Shown here one piece after another: positions 1 to 5,749 of a stretch of 5,749 nucleotides of DNA. Each line of letters starts with the position of its first letter. Positions within the stretch are counted from its first letter, which is position 1. The stretch is taken from NCBI GenBank assembly GCA_937864935.1, contig CALMDN010000375.1, positions 1 through 5,749 of the forward strand, read 5' to 3'. The stretch is from an uncultured Bacteroidales bacterium. GTDB taxonomy: Bacteria; Bacteroidota; Bacteroidia; Bacteroidales; Lentimicrobiaceae. Below the pieces are notes generated by a model. That model saw only the letters and a list, made by a program, of their open reading frames with translations, was not told the origin of the DNA and did no database searches. The position numbers and the translations under genes were made by a program.

Positions 1-1224
1 GAATTGAAGCTTTCAGCCTACAAGGAACCATGGTTCATGGTAACTTTCGACGGTGAACACACACCTGAAATCATCAGTCCTGCTGAGATACCCCATTGGA
101 CTGCAATTGCTGAACCTAACGGTGGCAAAAGGACACGGCCGGTAAAATCAGCCATTCAGCAGCCATCCGGAAGTTATATCCCAGACAATGATTCATCAGT
201 CAGGGCTGCGATTCCTGGTATTGAAAGCCGTCCTCCGGGAAACACTATCCGACTGCTGATCTACCCCGGTGCACCTGCTCCACCTTACAGAGATGAGACT
301 GCCGGCATAAACATCATCAGCAGTTACATCAGTGCTGCGAAACAGGCCTGGCTGGAGTTTGACAATGATTTATTCTCCAATACTGACAGGTACTACACCA
401 ACGGAATAGTGCTGGGATATTCATCGCCGGCCCTCACTTCATGGAGGATAAACAGGCTGATGATCGGCATACGCCGCAACAGCGTTGTAAGATCATCCAT
501 CAGCCTTCACCACGGGATGTTCACCCCCCTGACAACCAAACTTCCTCCAACCCTTTCTGATGACAGACCTTATGCATCTACCCTCTTTTTGCGCTATAGT
601 CAAGTTTCGGAAGATGCCTTGTCGGGCACAAGGGTGATTGCGGCTCTGGAAGCCGGGGTGATCGGAGATGCGGCACTGGGACGGTATCTTCAGAAATCGG
701 TTCATGCAGGCATTCCCAGCAACGATGAACCCCTGGGCTGGGACACACAGATAAAAAACGATGTGGTGCTGAACTATCATCTTGGACTTCACAAACAGAT
801 CGTCAGCACAAGGCATGCTGAGGTTTACGCCACAAGTGAAGCCGTGGCAGGAACCTTACACACCCGGGGTGCAGCAGGTTTATCAGCGATAGCGGGTAAA
901 ATTGCACCGGGGCTCACGCCCCTGCCCGGAAACACAATGGAAACACAGTCTGGAGAGCAGTTTTGGCAGTTCGGCATAGAAGGAGGCATTGAAATGCGTT
1001 TGATCGGATATGATGCCACGCTGCAGGGCGGTCTTTTCTCAAAAGAGAATATCTATGCACTGAAACCCGAAGAAATCGAAAGGCTGGTTGCTGCTTTGCA
1101 TCTCGGGCTTTTTGCGGGATACGGAAGATTTGGGTTAAGTATTTCGCAGTTTTATCTGAGTCCGGAATTCAAGGCCGGAAAACAACATTTCTGGGGTCAG
1201 ATTGGTTTAAAATATGGTTACTAA
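1..1224 (+). CDS. lpxR: LpxR/DUF2219 family lipid A 3'-O-deacylase homologue, 5'-truncated by the window
   Basis: Characterised LpxR is a calcium-dependent outer-membrane beta-barrel enzyme that removes the 3'-acyloxyacyl chain of lipid A. Counting from the first visible codon, the barrel occupies about residues 117-407, close to the size of mature Salmonella LpxR. Family landmarks are FDND at 120-123 (N122-D123 match the catalytic Asn-Asp of LpxR as I recall it), DRYYTNG at 129-135 (T133 at the active-site Thr), DDRPYA at 187-192, H235 at the catalytic His followed by GWDTQIKND at 246-254, and a final SPEF-containing hairpin ending in an aromatic residue. The frame is open back to base 1. 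The only early starts are TTG at 4 and ATG at 37, and neither is followed by a signal peptide, which an outer-membrane protein needs, so the true start is probably upstream. Residues 1-116 are Pro-rich and not barrel-like. The stop TAA is 3 bases before the CapA-like gene. The family call is firm; activity on lipid A is inferred. Confidence 0.88.
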   Translation, partial: ELKLSAYKEPWFMVTFDGEHTPEIISPAEIPHWTAIAEPNGGKRTRPVKSAIQQPSGSYIPDNDSSVRAAIPGIESRPPGNTIRLLIYPGAPAPPYRDETAGINIISSYISAAKQAWLEFDNDLFSNTDRYYTNGIVLGYSSPALTSWRINRLMIGIRRNSVVRSSISLHHGMFTPLTTKLPPTLSDDRPYASTLFLRYSQVSEDALSGTRVIAALEAGVIGDAALGRYLQKSVHAGIPSNDEPLGWDTQIKNDVVLNYHLGLHKQIVSTRHAEVYATSEAVAGTLHTRGAAGLSAIAGKIAPGLTPLPGNTMETQSGEQFWQFGIEGGIEMRLIGYDATLQGGLFSKENIYALKPEEIERLVAALHLGLFAGYGRFGLSISQFYLSPEFKAGKQHFWGQIGLKYGY

Positions 1225-1227
1225 CCT

Positions 1228-2364
1228 ATGAACATGGTTTTCGATTATATCAGGTACATTCTGCTTGCTTCCAGCGTTCTGATAACAAGCATTGCAGATC
1301 GTTCGGCCCCTGTTACCCCCGTGAATGCTCCGGATTCTACTTCGGTAACCCTGCTTTTTGCCGGCGACATCATGCAGCATGGCCCGCAGATTGCAGCTGC
1401 CTGGAATGCAGAAGACTCTGTTTATGATTACACCCCATGTTTCCGGTATGTCAGAGCGATTGTTTCGCAATACGATTTCGCTATTGCCAATCTTGAAACC
1501 ACCCTTGGCGGGGAACCCTATACAGGTTACCCCCAGTTCAGTGCTCCCGATGCCATTGCCGTTGCTGCCCGGGAAGCAGGTTTCGATATAATATCCACCG
1601 CCAATAACCATTCGTGCGACCGGGGAAATCCGGGAATACGCCGTACGATTAAAGTTCTCGACAGTCTTGATTTAATGCGAACAGGCACTTACACCGACAG
1701 TGCGGATATGGCTTCCCATCATCCGCTGATTCTCAGGAAGAACGGAATTACCATCGCCCTGCTCAATTACACTTACGGAACCAACGGGCTGCCATTTCAC
1801 AGCCCAGTGGTTGTAAGCCTCATCGACAGCCTGAGAATTATTGCTGATCTGAATTCGCTGAACAACAAAGAAATTGATTTCAGAATCGTGTTTTTTCACT
1901 GGGGTAACGAATACCAGTCTTTTGCATCGGAGTCCCAAAGGAAACTGGCACTGCTCTGCAGGGAAAACGGTGCGGATGCAGTGATCGGATCTCACCCGCA
2001 TGTTCTTCAGCCCATGGAATACTACCAGCCCGACAGCCTCCGGGCCTCGGGTCACCTGCTGGTTTATTCGCTGGGGAATTTTGTTTCGAACCAGCGGGAC
2101 CGATTCAAGGATGGTGGTGCCATGATAGGCTTCAATCTCTCAAAAACCTGGAACAGGAAACGCGTTCATCTTCCGGAGGTTCACCTGACCTGGGTTCATA
2201 CACCGATCGAAAACGGGAAGAAACAGTATTACATCCTCCCTGTAAAACAGTTTGAGAATGACACAAGCATTGATAAACAGGCACTGGATCAACTACGGAT
2301 ATTCGCCAACGACTCAAGGGAGTTGCTGAATAAGCAACAGAAAGCCGTTCCTGAAGCGGACTGA
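1228..2364 (+). CDS. CapA/PgsA-family protein (metallophosphatase-like fold), exported
   Basis: The 378-residue product matches the CapA family (PGA_cap), named after proteins needed for poly-gamma-glutamate capsule production and structurally a calcineurin-like metallophosphatase fold. Visible motifs in order are GDIM at 46-49, NLE at 88-90, ANNHSCDRG at 125-133, HWGNEY at 224-229, GSHPHVLQ at 254-261 and SLGNF at 281-285. The Asp, Asn and His residues in these motifs are the expected metal or active-site positions, and none is missing. Residues 7-22 are hydrophobic after a short N-terminus, consistent with a signal peptide or membrane anchor; there is no lipobox Cys. The start ATG lies 3 bases after the LpxR-like stop (a second ATG is at 1234), with no Shine-Dalgarno, so co-transcription is likely. 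No capsule or pgsBC genes are in view. Many CapA homologues have no known substrate, so a role in poly-glutamate synthesis should not be assumed; phosphoester hydrolysis at the envelope is equally possible. Confidence 0.9.
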   Translation: MNMVFDYIRYILLASSVLITSIADRSAPVTPVNAPDSTSVTLLFAGDIMQHGPQIAAAWNAEDSVYDYTPCFRYVRAIVSQYDFAIANLETTLGGEPYTGYPQFSAPDAIAVAAREAGFDIISTANNHSCDRGNPGIRRTIKVLDSLDLMRTGTYTDSADMASHHPLILRKNGITIALLNYTYGTNGLPFHSPVVVSLIDSLRIIADLNSLNNKEIDFRIVFFHWGNEYQSFASESQRKLALLCRENGADAVIGSHPHVLQPMEYYQPDSLRASGHLLVYSLGNFVSNQRDRFKDGGAMIGFNLSKTWNRKRVHLPEVHLTWVHTPIENGKKQYYILPVKQFENDTSIDKQALDQLRIFANDSRELLNKQQKAVPEAD

Positions 2365-2498
2365 CAGCAGAATGAAGCAATGCCGCACTGCATTTCCGGC
2401 AATGGCAGACTGACAAACCGTCAGTAGGTAATTGAGCAAAAATCCACTGACATTTTAAATCGCTTAATTATCACTAAAATAGCCAGACAAGTCTGACA
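2361..2498 (+). repeat. Four direct copies of CTGACA in the intergenic gap
   Basis: CTGACA occurs at 2361-2366 (overlapping the stop of the CapA-like gene), 2410-2415, 2447-2452 and 2493-2498, all on the same strand, with start-to-start spacings of 49, 37 and 46 bases. A given hexamer is expected far less than once in 140 bases. The second copy forms one arm of a small hairpin, and the last forms part of a palindrome and resembles a -35 element. No function is established; binding of a regulator is a guess. Confidence 0.45.
2378..2425 (+). terminator. Two weak hairpins downstream of the CapA-like gene (possible terminator)
   Basis: TGCCG at 2381-2385 can pair with CGGCA at 2397-2401 across an 11-base loop. 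ACTGAC at 2409-2414 pairs perfectly with GTCAGT at 2420-2425 around a 5-base AAACC loop. Neither is followed by a run of T, so intrinsic termination would be weak. They lie where the LpxR-CapA transcript would be expected to end. Confidence 0.25.
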
Positions 2499-2524
2499 TA
2501 TAATGATTCATGGCACATAATTTG
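2484..2524 (+). promoter_or_regulatory. Possible promoter with overlapping palindrome upstream of the thioredoxin-glutaredoxin gene
   Basis: CAGAC (2484-2488), AA, GTCTG (2491-2495) is a perfect inverted repeat. CTGACA at 2493-2498 is one base from TTGACA and lies 19 bases before TAATTTG at 2518-2524, which resembles the Bacteroidota -7 element TAnnTTTG with one base fewer. A TATAAT also sits at 2499-2504 but lacks a matching -35 hexamer at 16-18 bases. A start near 2530 would give a leader of about 20 bases. The palindrome would then sit on or just upstream of the -35/-33 region, a usual operator position. The elements are short and the region is AT-rich, so this is only a candidate. Confidence 0.3.
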
Positions 2525-2548
2525 GGAAGAGCTGCAAAAAACTGAATT

Positions 2549-3130
2549 ATGAAACCAAGGATTATTCATTCGCTCAATGAACTGAATCAGATAACCGGAA
2601 GCAGTGACCGTACATTCCTGCTTCTGTACAAGAGCAATTCGGCAACATCGGGATGCGCCGGCTCCTATCTTGAAGAAGCAGCGGCAACCCTCAGTGATGC
2701 TGTTATTCTGAAAGCAGATGTGGTTGAAGTAAGGGATATACACCCGGCATTTGGTGTTGACACAGTGCCCTCTTTGTTGATTTTTGAAAAATCAGTTCTG
2801 AAGAACATCGTGAAAGGCTGCCAGACGGCTGCCTACTATAAAAATCTGATTGAAAACCAGTTGTATCAGGCATCTTCCACTACTGCCACAGGCCCGTCGG
2901 TTACCGTGTATTCCACACCCACCTGTTCGTGGTGCACCACTTTGAAGAACTACCTGAGACAGCACAAGGTGTATTTTACCGATGTGGATGTTTCTGCCAA
3001 CCCGGAGATAGCCAGGGAGCTCGTAAACAGAACCGGTCAGACCGGCGTGCCGCAAACCGAGATCAATGGTGAAATGGTAGTTGGTTTTGACAAGGCAAGA
3101 ATTAACAGATTGTTAAATATAAATGGTTAA
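2549..3130 (+). CDS. Thioredoxin-fold/glutaredoxin fusion protein
   Basis: The 193-residue product has no signal peptide, so it is probably cytoplasmic. Residues 1-105 resemble a thioredoxin fold: a hydrophobic strand TFLLLY at 22-27, a helix starting near 38, and VDTVPSLLIFE at 70-80 with the expected cis-proline P74. The CXXC active site is absent; the region reads SNSATSGCAGS with only C36. After a Ser/Thr-rich linker (109-116), residues 117-193 form a glutaredoxin domain with STPTCSWC (C126 and C129), TGVPQTEI with cis-proline P168, and NGEMVVGFD at 173-181, close to YruB/NrdH-type glutaredoxins. The C-terminal domain should therefore perform dithiol-disulfide exchange, while the N-terminal domain may act in substrate binding or as a monothiol module. 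ATG 2549 fits the fold; no Shine-Dalgarno is present at the usual distance. The stop overlaps an alternative GroES start, indicating one transcript with the next gene. The electron donor and the target are unknown. Confidence 0.85.
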   Translation: MKPRIIHSLNELNQITGSSDRTFLLLYKSNSATSGCAGSYLEEAAATLSDAVILKADVVEVRDIHPAFGVDTVPSLLIFEKSVLKNIVKGCQTAAYYKNLIENQLYQASSTTATGPSVTVYSTPTCSWCTTLKNYLRQHKVYFTDVDVSANPEIARELVNRTGQTGVPQTEINGEMVVGFDKARINRLLNING

Positions 3131-3140
3131 ACTCATCAAA

Positions 3141-3428
3141 ATGAAAGAATTACAACCACTAAATCAGAATGTATTGCTCGACTGGAACCAACCCGGCGGT
3201 GAGCAGCGTACATCCGGCGGTATCATTATCCCTGATACAGCCAAAGAAAAACCGCAAATGGCCAAAGTAATTGCAACCGGCAACATCGAAAACAGTGAGA
3301 TCTCAGCCGGTGATACTGTGCTTTTCAGAAAGTTTTCAGGCACTGAAATTGAATTCGAAGGCAACAAATACCTGATTATGCCTTACAGTGACCTGCTGGC
3401 AAAAATTGTCGAAACGGAGCGTATCTGA
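3141..3428 (+). CDS. groES: GroES-family co-chaperonin (Cpn10), stand-alone and divergent
   Basis: GroES forms a heptameric lid on the GroEL chamber, contacting GroEL through a mobile loop. Starting at ATG 3141, which aligns with the usual family start (MKELQPLNQNVLL), the protein is 95 residues. The mobile loop is intact (TSGGIIIPDTAKEKPQ, about residues 25-40), and the C-terminal half has GDTVLFRKFSGTEIEFEGNKY followed by LIMPYSDLLAKIVE. The roof segment between ATGN and AGDTV is very short, shorter than in the E. coli protein and slightly shorter than in the main Bacteroidota GroES as I remember it. An in-frame ATG at 3123 would add six residues and overlap the upstream stop by 8 bases; either start implies coupling to the thioredoxin-glutaredoxin gene. 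No groEL follows: the next gene is convergent and begins beyond a terminator. It may be a second GroES paralogue or simply an unlinked one; the family identity is clear. Confidence 0.88.
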   Translation: MKELQPLNQNVLLDWNQPGGEQRTSGGIIIPDTAKEKPQMAKVIATGNIENSEISAGDTVLFRKFSGTEIEFEGNKYLIMPYSDLLAKIVETERI

Positions 3429-3446
3429 GGTCAAACAAAATCAGCA

Positions 3447-3483
3447 CAGCCCGCACTTATCCTATAAGGACAGGTACGGGCTG
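3447..3483. terminator. Bidirectional intrinsic terminator hairpin between convergent genes
   Basis: CAGCCCG (3447-3453) pairs perfectly with CGGGCTG (3477-3483). Inside this, 3455-3458 pairs with 3472-3475 (one G-T wobble) and TCC (3460-3462) pairs with GGA (3468-3470), closing a five-base TATAA loop; only two internal mismatches interrupt the stem. On the + strand it is followed by AACTTTTCATT, and on the - strand by a T-rich stretch (ATTTTGTTT), as expected for termination from both sides. It lies 19 bases after the groES stop and 33 bases beyond the stop of the AsmA-like gene. Confidence 0.75.
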
Positions 3484-3515
3484 AACTTTTCATTGGTAAT
3501 AAACGAACAGGGGTA

Positions 3516-5749
3516 TCAGTTACCCTGCGATTTGAGTCTTGCTTCCTGCATCAGTTTATCTGATTCGTTGCGGGCAGTCTGCATCACATTGTCAGATTGT
3601 TTCTGAGCCTCACTTACCAGCTTATCGGCTTTATCATCAGCCTCCTTTTTAACCTTTTCTGCTGCTTTCTTTGCGGCAAGTTCTGCAATCGGTCCCTTTT
3701 TCTTTCCTTCAGCAATCAGTTGTTCAGCCCGTTTGCCAGCCTCTGTCCGGATGCCGTCGGCCGACTCCCTGGCGGTTTTCATGATGTTGTCGGCTTGCTT
3801 CTGAGCATCGGCCAGCAACTTCTGGGATCTGATATTCGCCTCTTCCACAAACTTTGCGGCTTCTTCCTTTACTTTGGTAACGGCTTCTTCCTTTTTCTGC
3901 TGTATGGTTTCGGTAATCTGCTTTTTCATCTCTTCAACGGCACCTGAGGCTGCGTGCTTAAGGCTTGTTGAGATCTTAGGATTGCCGATGGTTCCACTTA
4001 TCAACACCTCTACCGGCACATAGTCACCCAAAGTGAAATCAGCGCCCTTGCTGTTGGCTTCATTCACCAGGTTGGTGAGCACCCTGTTGGCAGCTCCGCC
4101 AAATTCAGTTCTTGGAACCGACAACTGCATCACGTATTCCATTGTTTCATCAAATGAGTTCCACCCGGAGATGTTTGCCTTCGTCTTGCCTATGGCGGTC
4201 TCAAAAGGTTTTACAAACACTTTGCCGTCAACCATTTCGAAAGAGAGGTTGATCTTTTCGATTGCCCAGCTTTTCAATTTGTCGATCTTCAGGGCATCGC
4301 CAATCCTCGAAAAGGTATTTACATTGGTGAATGTAAGGGCAGGCGACATCAGTTTACCTCCTCCGTTTATTGTTGAAAAAACCGGCATCATCGATCCGTC
4401 GAGGCTGGTGGCCAGTTTCAGCTGCGTGCTGATCTTTCCCGAAGCCACAGCAGCTACCGGAGCCAGTTTTTCCATGGTATTGAAGGTTTTGAAGGCCTTC
4501 TGCACATCAACATCCCTGATATCCAATACAAAATCCACCTGTGGCTTACCAGGCTCTTTGGTTGCATAAGAACCGTTCACTGCAACCGTACCTTCCAGGG
4601 TATTCATCTTCAGGTTGTCAAGAAAAAGCTGCTGATCTTTTATCTTCACCACTCCGGCCACATTTTTCATGTCCATATTGTCATAAAGCACCTGACCAAA
4701 GGAAGCATTCATGGTAAAATCTATTCCGGCCGGAATCTCAACAACTTCCATGAGGGTGCTGTCGGCACTCTCCTCTTCTGCAGTACTGCCGGCCATAAAG
4801 TCATTGACATTGAAATAGGAAGATGTGAGACTCAGACTGCCTTCCAGGTCTCCTTTACCAAAGAACCAGCCCAGCATGTTCTCCAGCTTCCCTGCAGCAC
4901 TGAGGTCGTTTTTTCCTATCTGCATTCTGAGTACCGGCATTTCCGCAATGGCTGGCGATAACTTCAAGCTGGCTTCATTTACGGTGATCTTCTCAGCCAC
5001 AGCTGTGGTTTTGTAATTCACGCCCTCAATTTTCAGGTTTCCTGCGGCCGCGAACTGTTCGTACTGCTTACGCTCTATGGCCGACAGTTTCCCTTTGGCT
5101 GACAGATCAGCCTCGAGCAGGCCTGACAATTCATCCCCATTGCTGAGCGGATAGAACTTCCCGACATCAGCCAGATTAAGGCGTCCCTGAATGCTCGCAT
5201 CAATATAAGGATCACTCACCGGAGTGCTGGTGTATAAGCGGATATCCACCGGATTGCCTGCCATTTCAAGGTGCAGTTTCTTCACATCAATGATGGTTGC
5301 ATCAGGGTTTCCATCGGGGTTTGAGATGCTCGCTTCCATAGAGATATTTTTCACGGCTTCAGGCAAATCAGGGTAACTGAAACCGGCATTGTTTACCGAG
5401 ATGTCAGCTCCGAAGCCAGGCATACCGGTATCACTGTACAAACCTTTGACAAAGCCACTCAGCGACAACGATCCGGTGGCCTTTACGGAAGCGAAATCCT
5501 TGCTGTAAATTGCCGGAATCAAGGAAAGGAAGCTCTTGAAGTCGTTTTTGAGAACCTCGAAACGGATGTCCATTTCGTAACCGGCATCGGGCATGGCAAA
5601 AAAACCCGATGCCAGCAATTCAAGGTCGTTGATGCTGAGTTTCGCATCCGGGAAAGTGAATTTCCAGGCATTCAGGTCAGCACCGATTTTTGAGTCCAGC
5701 TTCGCTTTAACCTTACTGAGGTATCTGATACCTTCATAGTCAACGGTAA
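3516..5749 (-). CDS. AsmA-family envelope protein with a long hendecad-repeat tail, 5'-truncated by the window
   Basis: The frame is open from the window edge (first full codon 5747-5745) to TGA at 3518-3516, giving 743 visible residues. The start is outside; TTG at 5618 is internal, because coding continues upstream with AsmA-like sequence (LNAWKFTFPDAKLSIND). AsmA/TamB-type proteins are anchored in the inner membrane with a large beta-rich periplasmic body and are implicated in outer-membrane lipid homeostasis. Counting from the first visible codon, residues 1-320 carry repeated beta-strand segments, 321-340 form an acidic Ser/Glu-rich linker, and about 466-590 form the conserved AsmA C-terminal region: FSRIGDALKIDKLKSW near 479-494, a DGKVFVKPFETAIGK strand, and MQLSVPRTEFGG ending at 551. 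Residues 603-743 are a charged Ala/Lys/Glu-rich helix. The gene is convergent with groES, so its promoter lies beyond the right edge. The family call is strong; direct lipid transport by this protein is inference. Confidence 0.88.
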   Translation of the reverse strand, partial: TVDYEGIRYLSKVKAKLDSKIGADLNAWKFTFPDAKLSINDLELLASGFFAMPDAGYEMDIRFEVLKNDFKSFLSLIPAIYSKDFASVKATGSLSLSGFVKGLYSDTGMPGFGADISVNNAGFSYPDLPEAVKNISMEASISNPDGNPDATIIDVKKLHLEMAGNPVDIRLYTSTPVSDPYIDASIQGRLNLADVGKFYPLSNGDELSGLLEADLSAKGKLSAIERKQYEQFAAAGNLKIEGVNYKTTAVAEKITVNEASLKLSPAIAEMPVLRMQIGKNDLSAAGKLENMLGWFFGKGDLEGSLSLTSSYFNVNDFMAGSTAEEESADSTLMEVVEIPAGIDFTMNASFGQVLYDNMDMKNVAGVVKIKDQQLFLDNLKMNTLEGTVAVNGSYATKEPGKPQVDFVLDIRDVDVQKAFKTFNTMEKLAPVAAVASGKISTQLKLATSLDGSMMPVFSTINGGGKLMSPALTFTNVNTFSRIGDALKIDKLKSWAIEKINLSFEMVDGKVFVKPFETAIGKTKANISGWNSFDETMEYVMQLSVPRTEFGGAANRVLTNLVNEANSKGADFTLGDYVPVEVLISGTIGNPKISTSLKHAASGAVEEMKKQITETIQQKKEEAVTKVKEEAAKFVEEANIRSQKLLADAQKQADNIMKTARESADGIRTEAGKRAEQLIAEGKKKGPIAELAAKKAAEKVKKEADDKADKLVSEAQKQSDNVMQTARNESDKLMQEARLKSQGN
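3525..3920 (-). repeat. Twelve tandem 11-residue (33-base) hendecad repeats at the AsmA-protein C-terminus
   Basis: Visible residues 610-741 divide into twelve consecutive 11-residue units with no insertion or deletion. Position 2 is almost always hydrophobic (I, A, F, L, I, I, L, A, V, L, V, L). Position 6 is small or aliphatic (I, V, A, A, A, A, G, A, A, A, A, A). Position 10 is small in all but the first unit, and the other positions are mostly charged or polar. Typical units are KLLADAQKQAD (643-653) and KLVSEAQKQSD (709-719). Hendecad periodicity is known from right-handed coiled coils and from LEA- or apolipoprotein-like amphipathic helices. A Gly-Pro near the end of unit seven may put a kink in the middle. 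Only the final two residues, GN, follow the array. Confidence 0.8.

Noticed and set aside
493..2055. Several minus-strand open frames (493-816, 825-1019, 1207-1611, 1672-2055)
   Set aside because: All lie opposite the LpxR-like and CapA-like genes, whose conserved motifs prove the forward frame; none resembles a known family.
2499..2504. Perfect TATAAT as a sigma70-type -10 box
   Set aside because: No -35 match lies at the proper distance, the region is AT-rich, and Bacteroidota main promoters use a different -7 motif; it is kept only as a note within the promoter candidate.
3429..3515. Search for a groEL start or a small RNA after groES
   Set aside because: The 87-base gap holds only the terminator hairpin; no further coding signal is visible.
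3388..3606. Small forward frame overlapping the end of groES and the end of the AsmA-like gene
   Set aside because: It runs through the terminator hairpin and across two real genes in other frames, with no family features.
3525..3920. 33-base periodicity considered as a CRISPR or minisatellite array
   Set aside because: The periodicity is at the protein level; the nucleotide units are too divergent for CRISPR repeats and no spacers are present.
3597..3947. Forward-strand frame of 116 residues rich in Leu/Phe that looks like a membrane protein
   Set aside because: It is the exact antisense of the Lys/Glu/Ala-rich hendecad tail: AAG/GAA-type codons read backwards give Leu and Phe. The AsmA frame is clearly coding, so this is a shadow.
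4033..4569. Forward-strand open frame of 178 residues opposite the AsmA-like gene
   Set aside because: It has no recognisable motif and lies wholly antisense to the conserved AsmA C-terminal region.
5616..5618. TTG at 5618 as the start of the AsmA-like protein
   Set aside because: The frame stays open for 43 more codons to the window edge with AsmA-like sequence, and no signal or anchor segment follows the TTG.

Overview
The window looks like a chromosomal segment of a Bacteroidota bacterium. This rests on the GroES-like protein (short roof segment, GTEIEFEGNKYLIMP-type C-terminal half), the AsmA-family protein, the near absence of Shine-Dalgarno sequences in front of the genes, and general gene content. 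It is an inference from recognisable families, not a database result. TGA is used as a stop by three genes, so the genetic code is standard. No tRNA, rRNA, CRISPR array, insertion sequence or phage gene was seen.

Layout: (1) Positions 1-1224 (+) hold the 3' part of a gene for an LpxR/DUF2219-type outer-membrane lipid A 3'-O-deacylase; its start lies outside the window. (2) Three bases later, at 1228-2364 (+), comes a CapA/PgsA-type metallophosphatase-fold protein with an N-terminal signal or anchor, probably in the same transcript. (3) Positions 2365-2548 are non-coding, with weak hairpins, four copies of CTGACA, a small palindrome and a possible promoter. (4) Positions 2549-3130 (+) encode a two-domain thiol-redox protein: a degenerate thioredoxin fold fused to a CSWC glutaredoxin. 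(5) Positions 3141-3428 (+) encode a small, divergent GroES co-chaperonin with no groEL beside it. (6) Positions 3447-3483 form a long imperfect hairpin between convergent genes, a good candidate for a bidirectional terminator. (7) Positions 3516-5749 (-) hold the 3' part of a large AsmA-family envelope protein. It ends in a tail of twelve uninterrupted 11-residue (hendecad) repeats.

The outer genes (LpxR-like, CapA-like, AsmA-like) all concern the cell envelope: lipid A remodelling, surface-polymer-type chemistry and probable inter-membrane lipid homeostasis. The middle pair (thioredoxin-glutaredoxin, GroES) is cytoplasmic and suggests a small redox/protein-folding stress operon. No complete new system is evident. 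The most unusual items are the regular hendecad tail on the AsmA protein, the stand-alone GroES tied to a redox fusion protein, the long non-barrel N-terminal region of the LpxR homologue, and the CTGACA cluster in the only sizeable intergenic gap.
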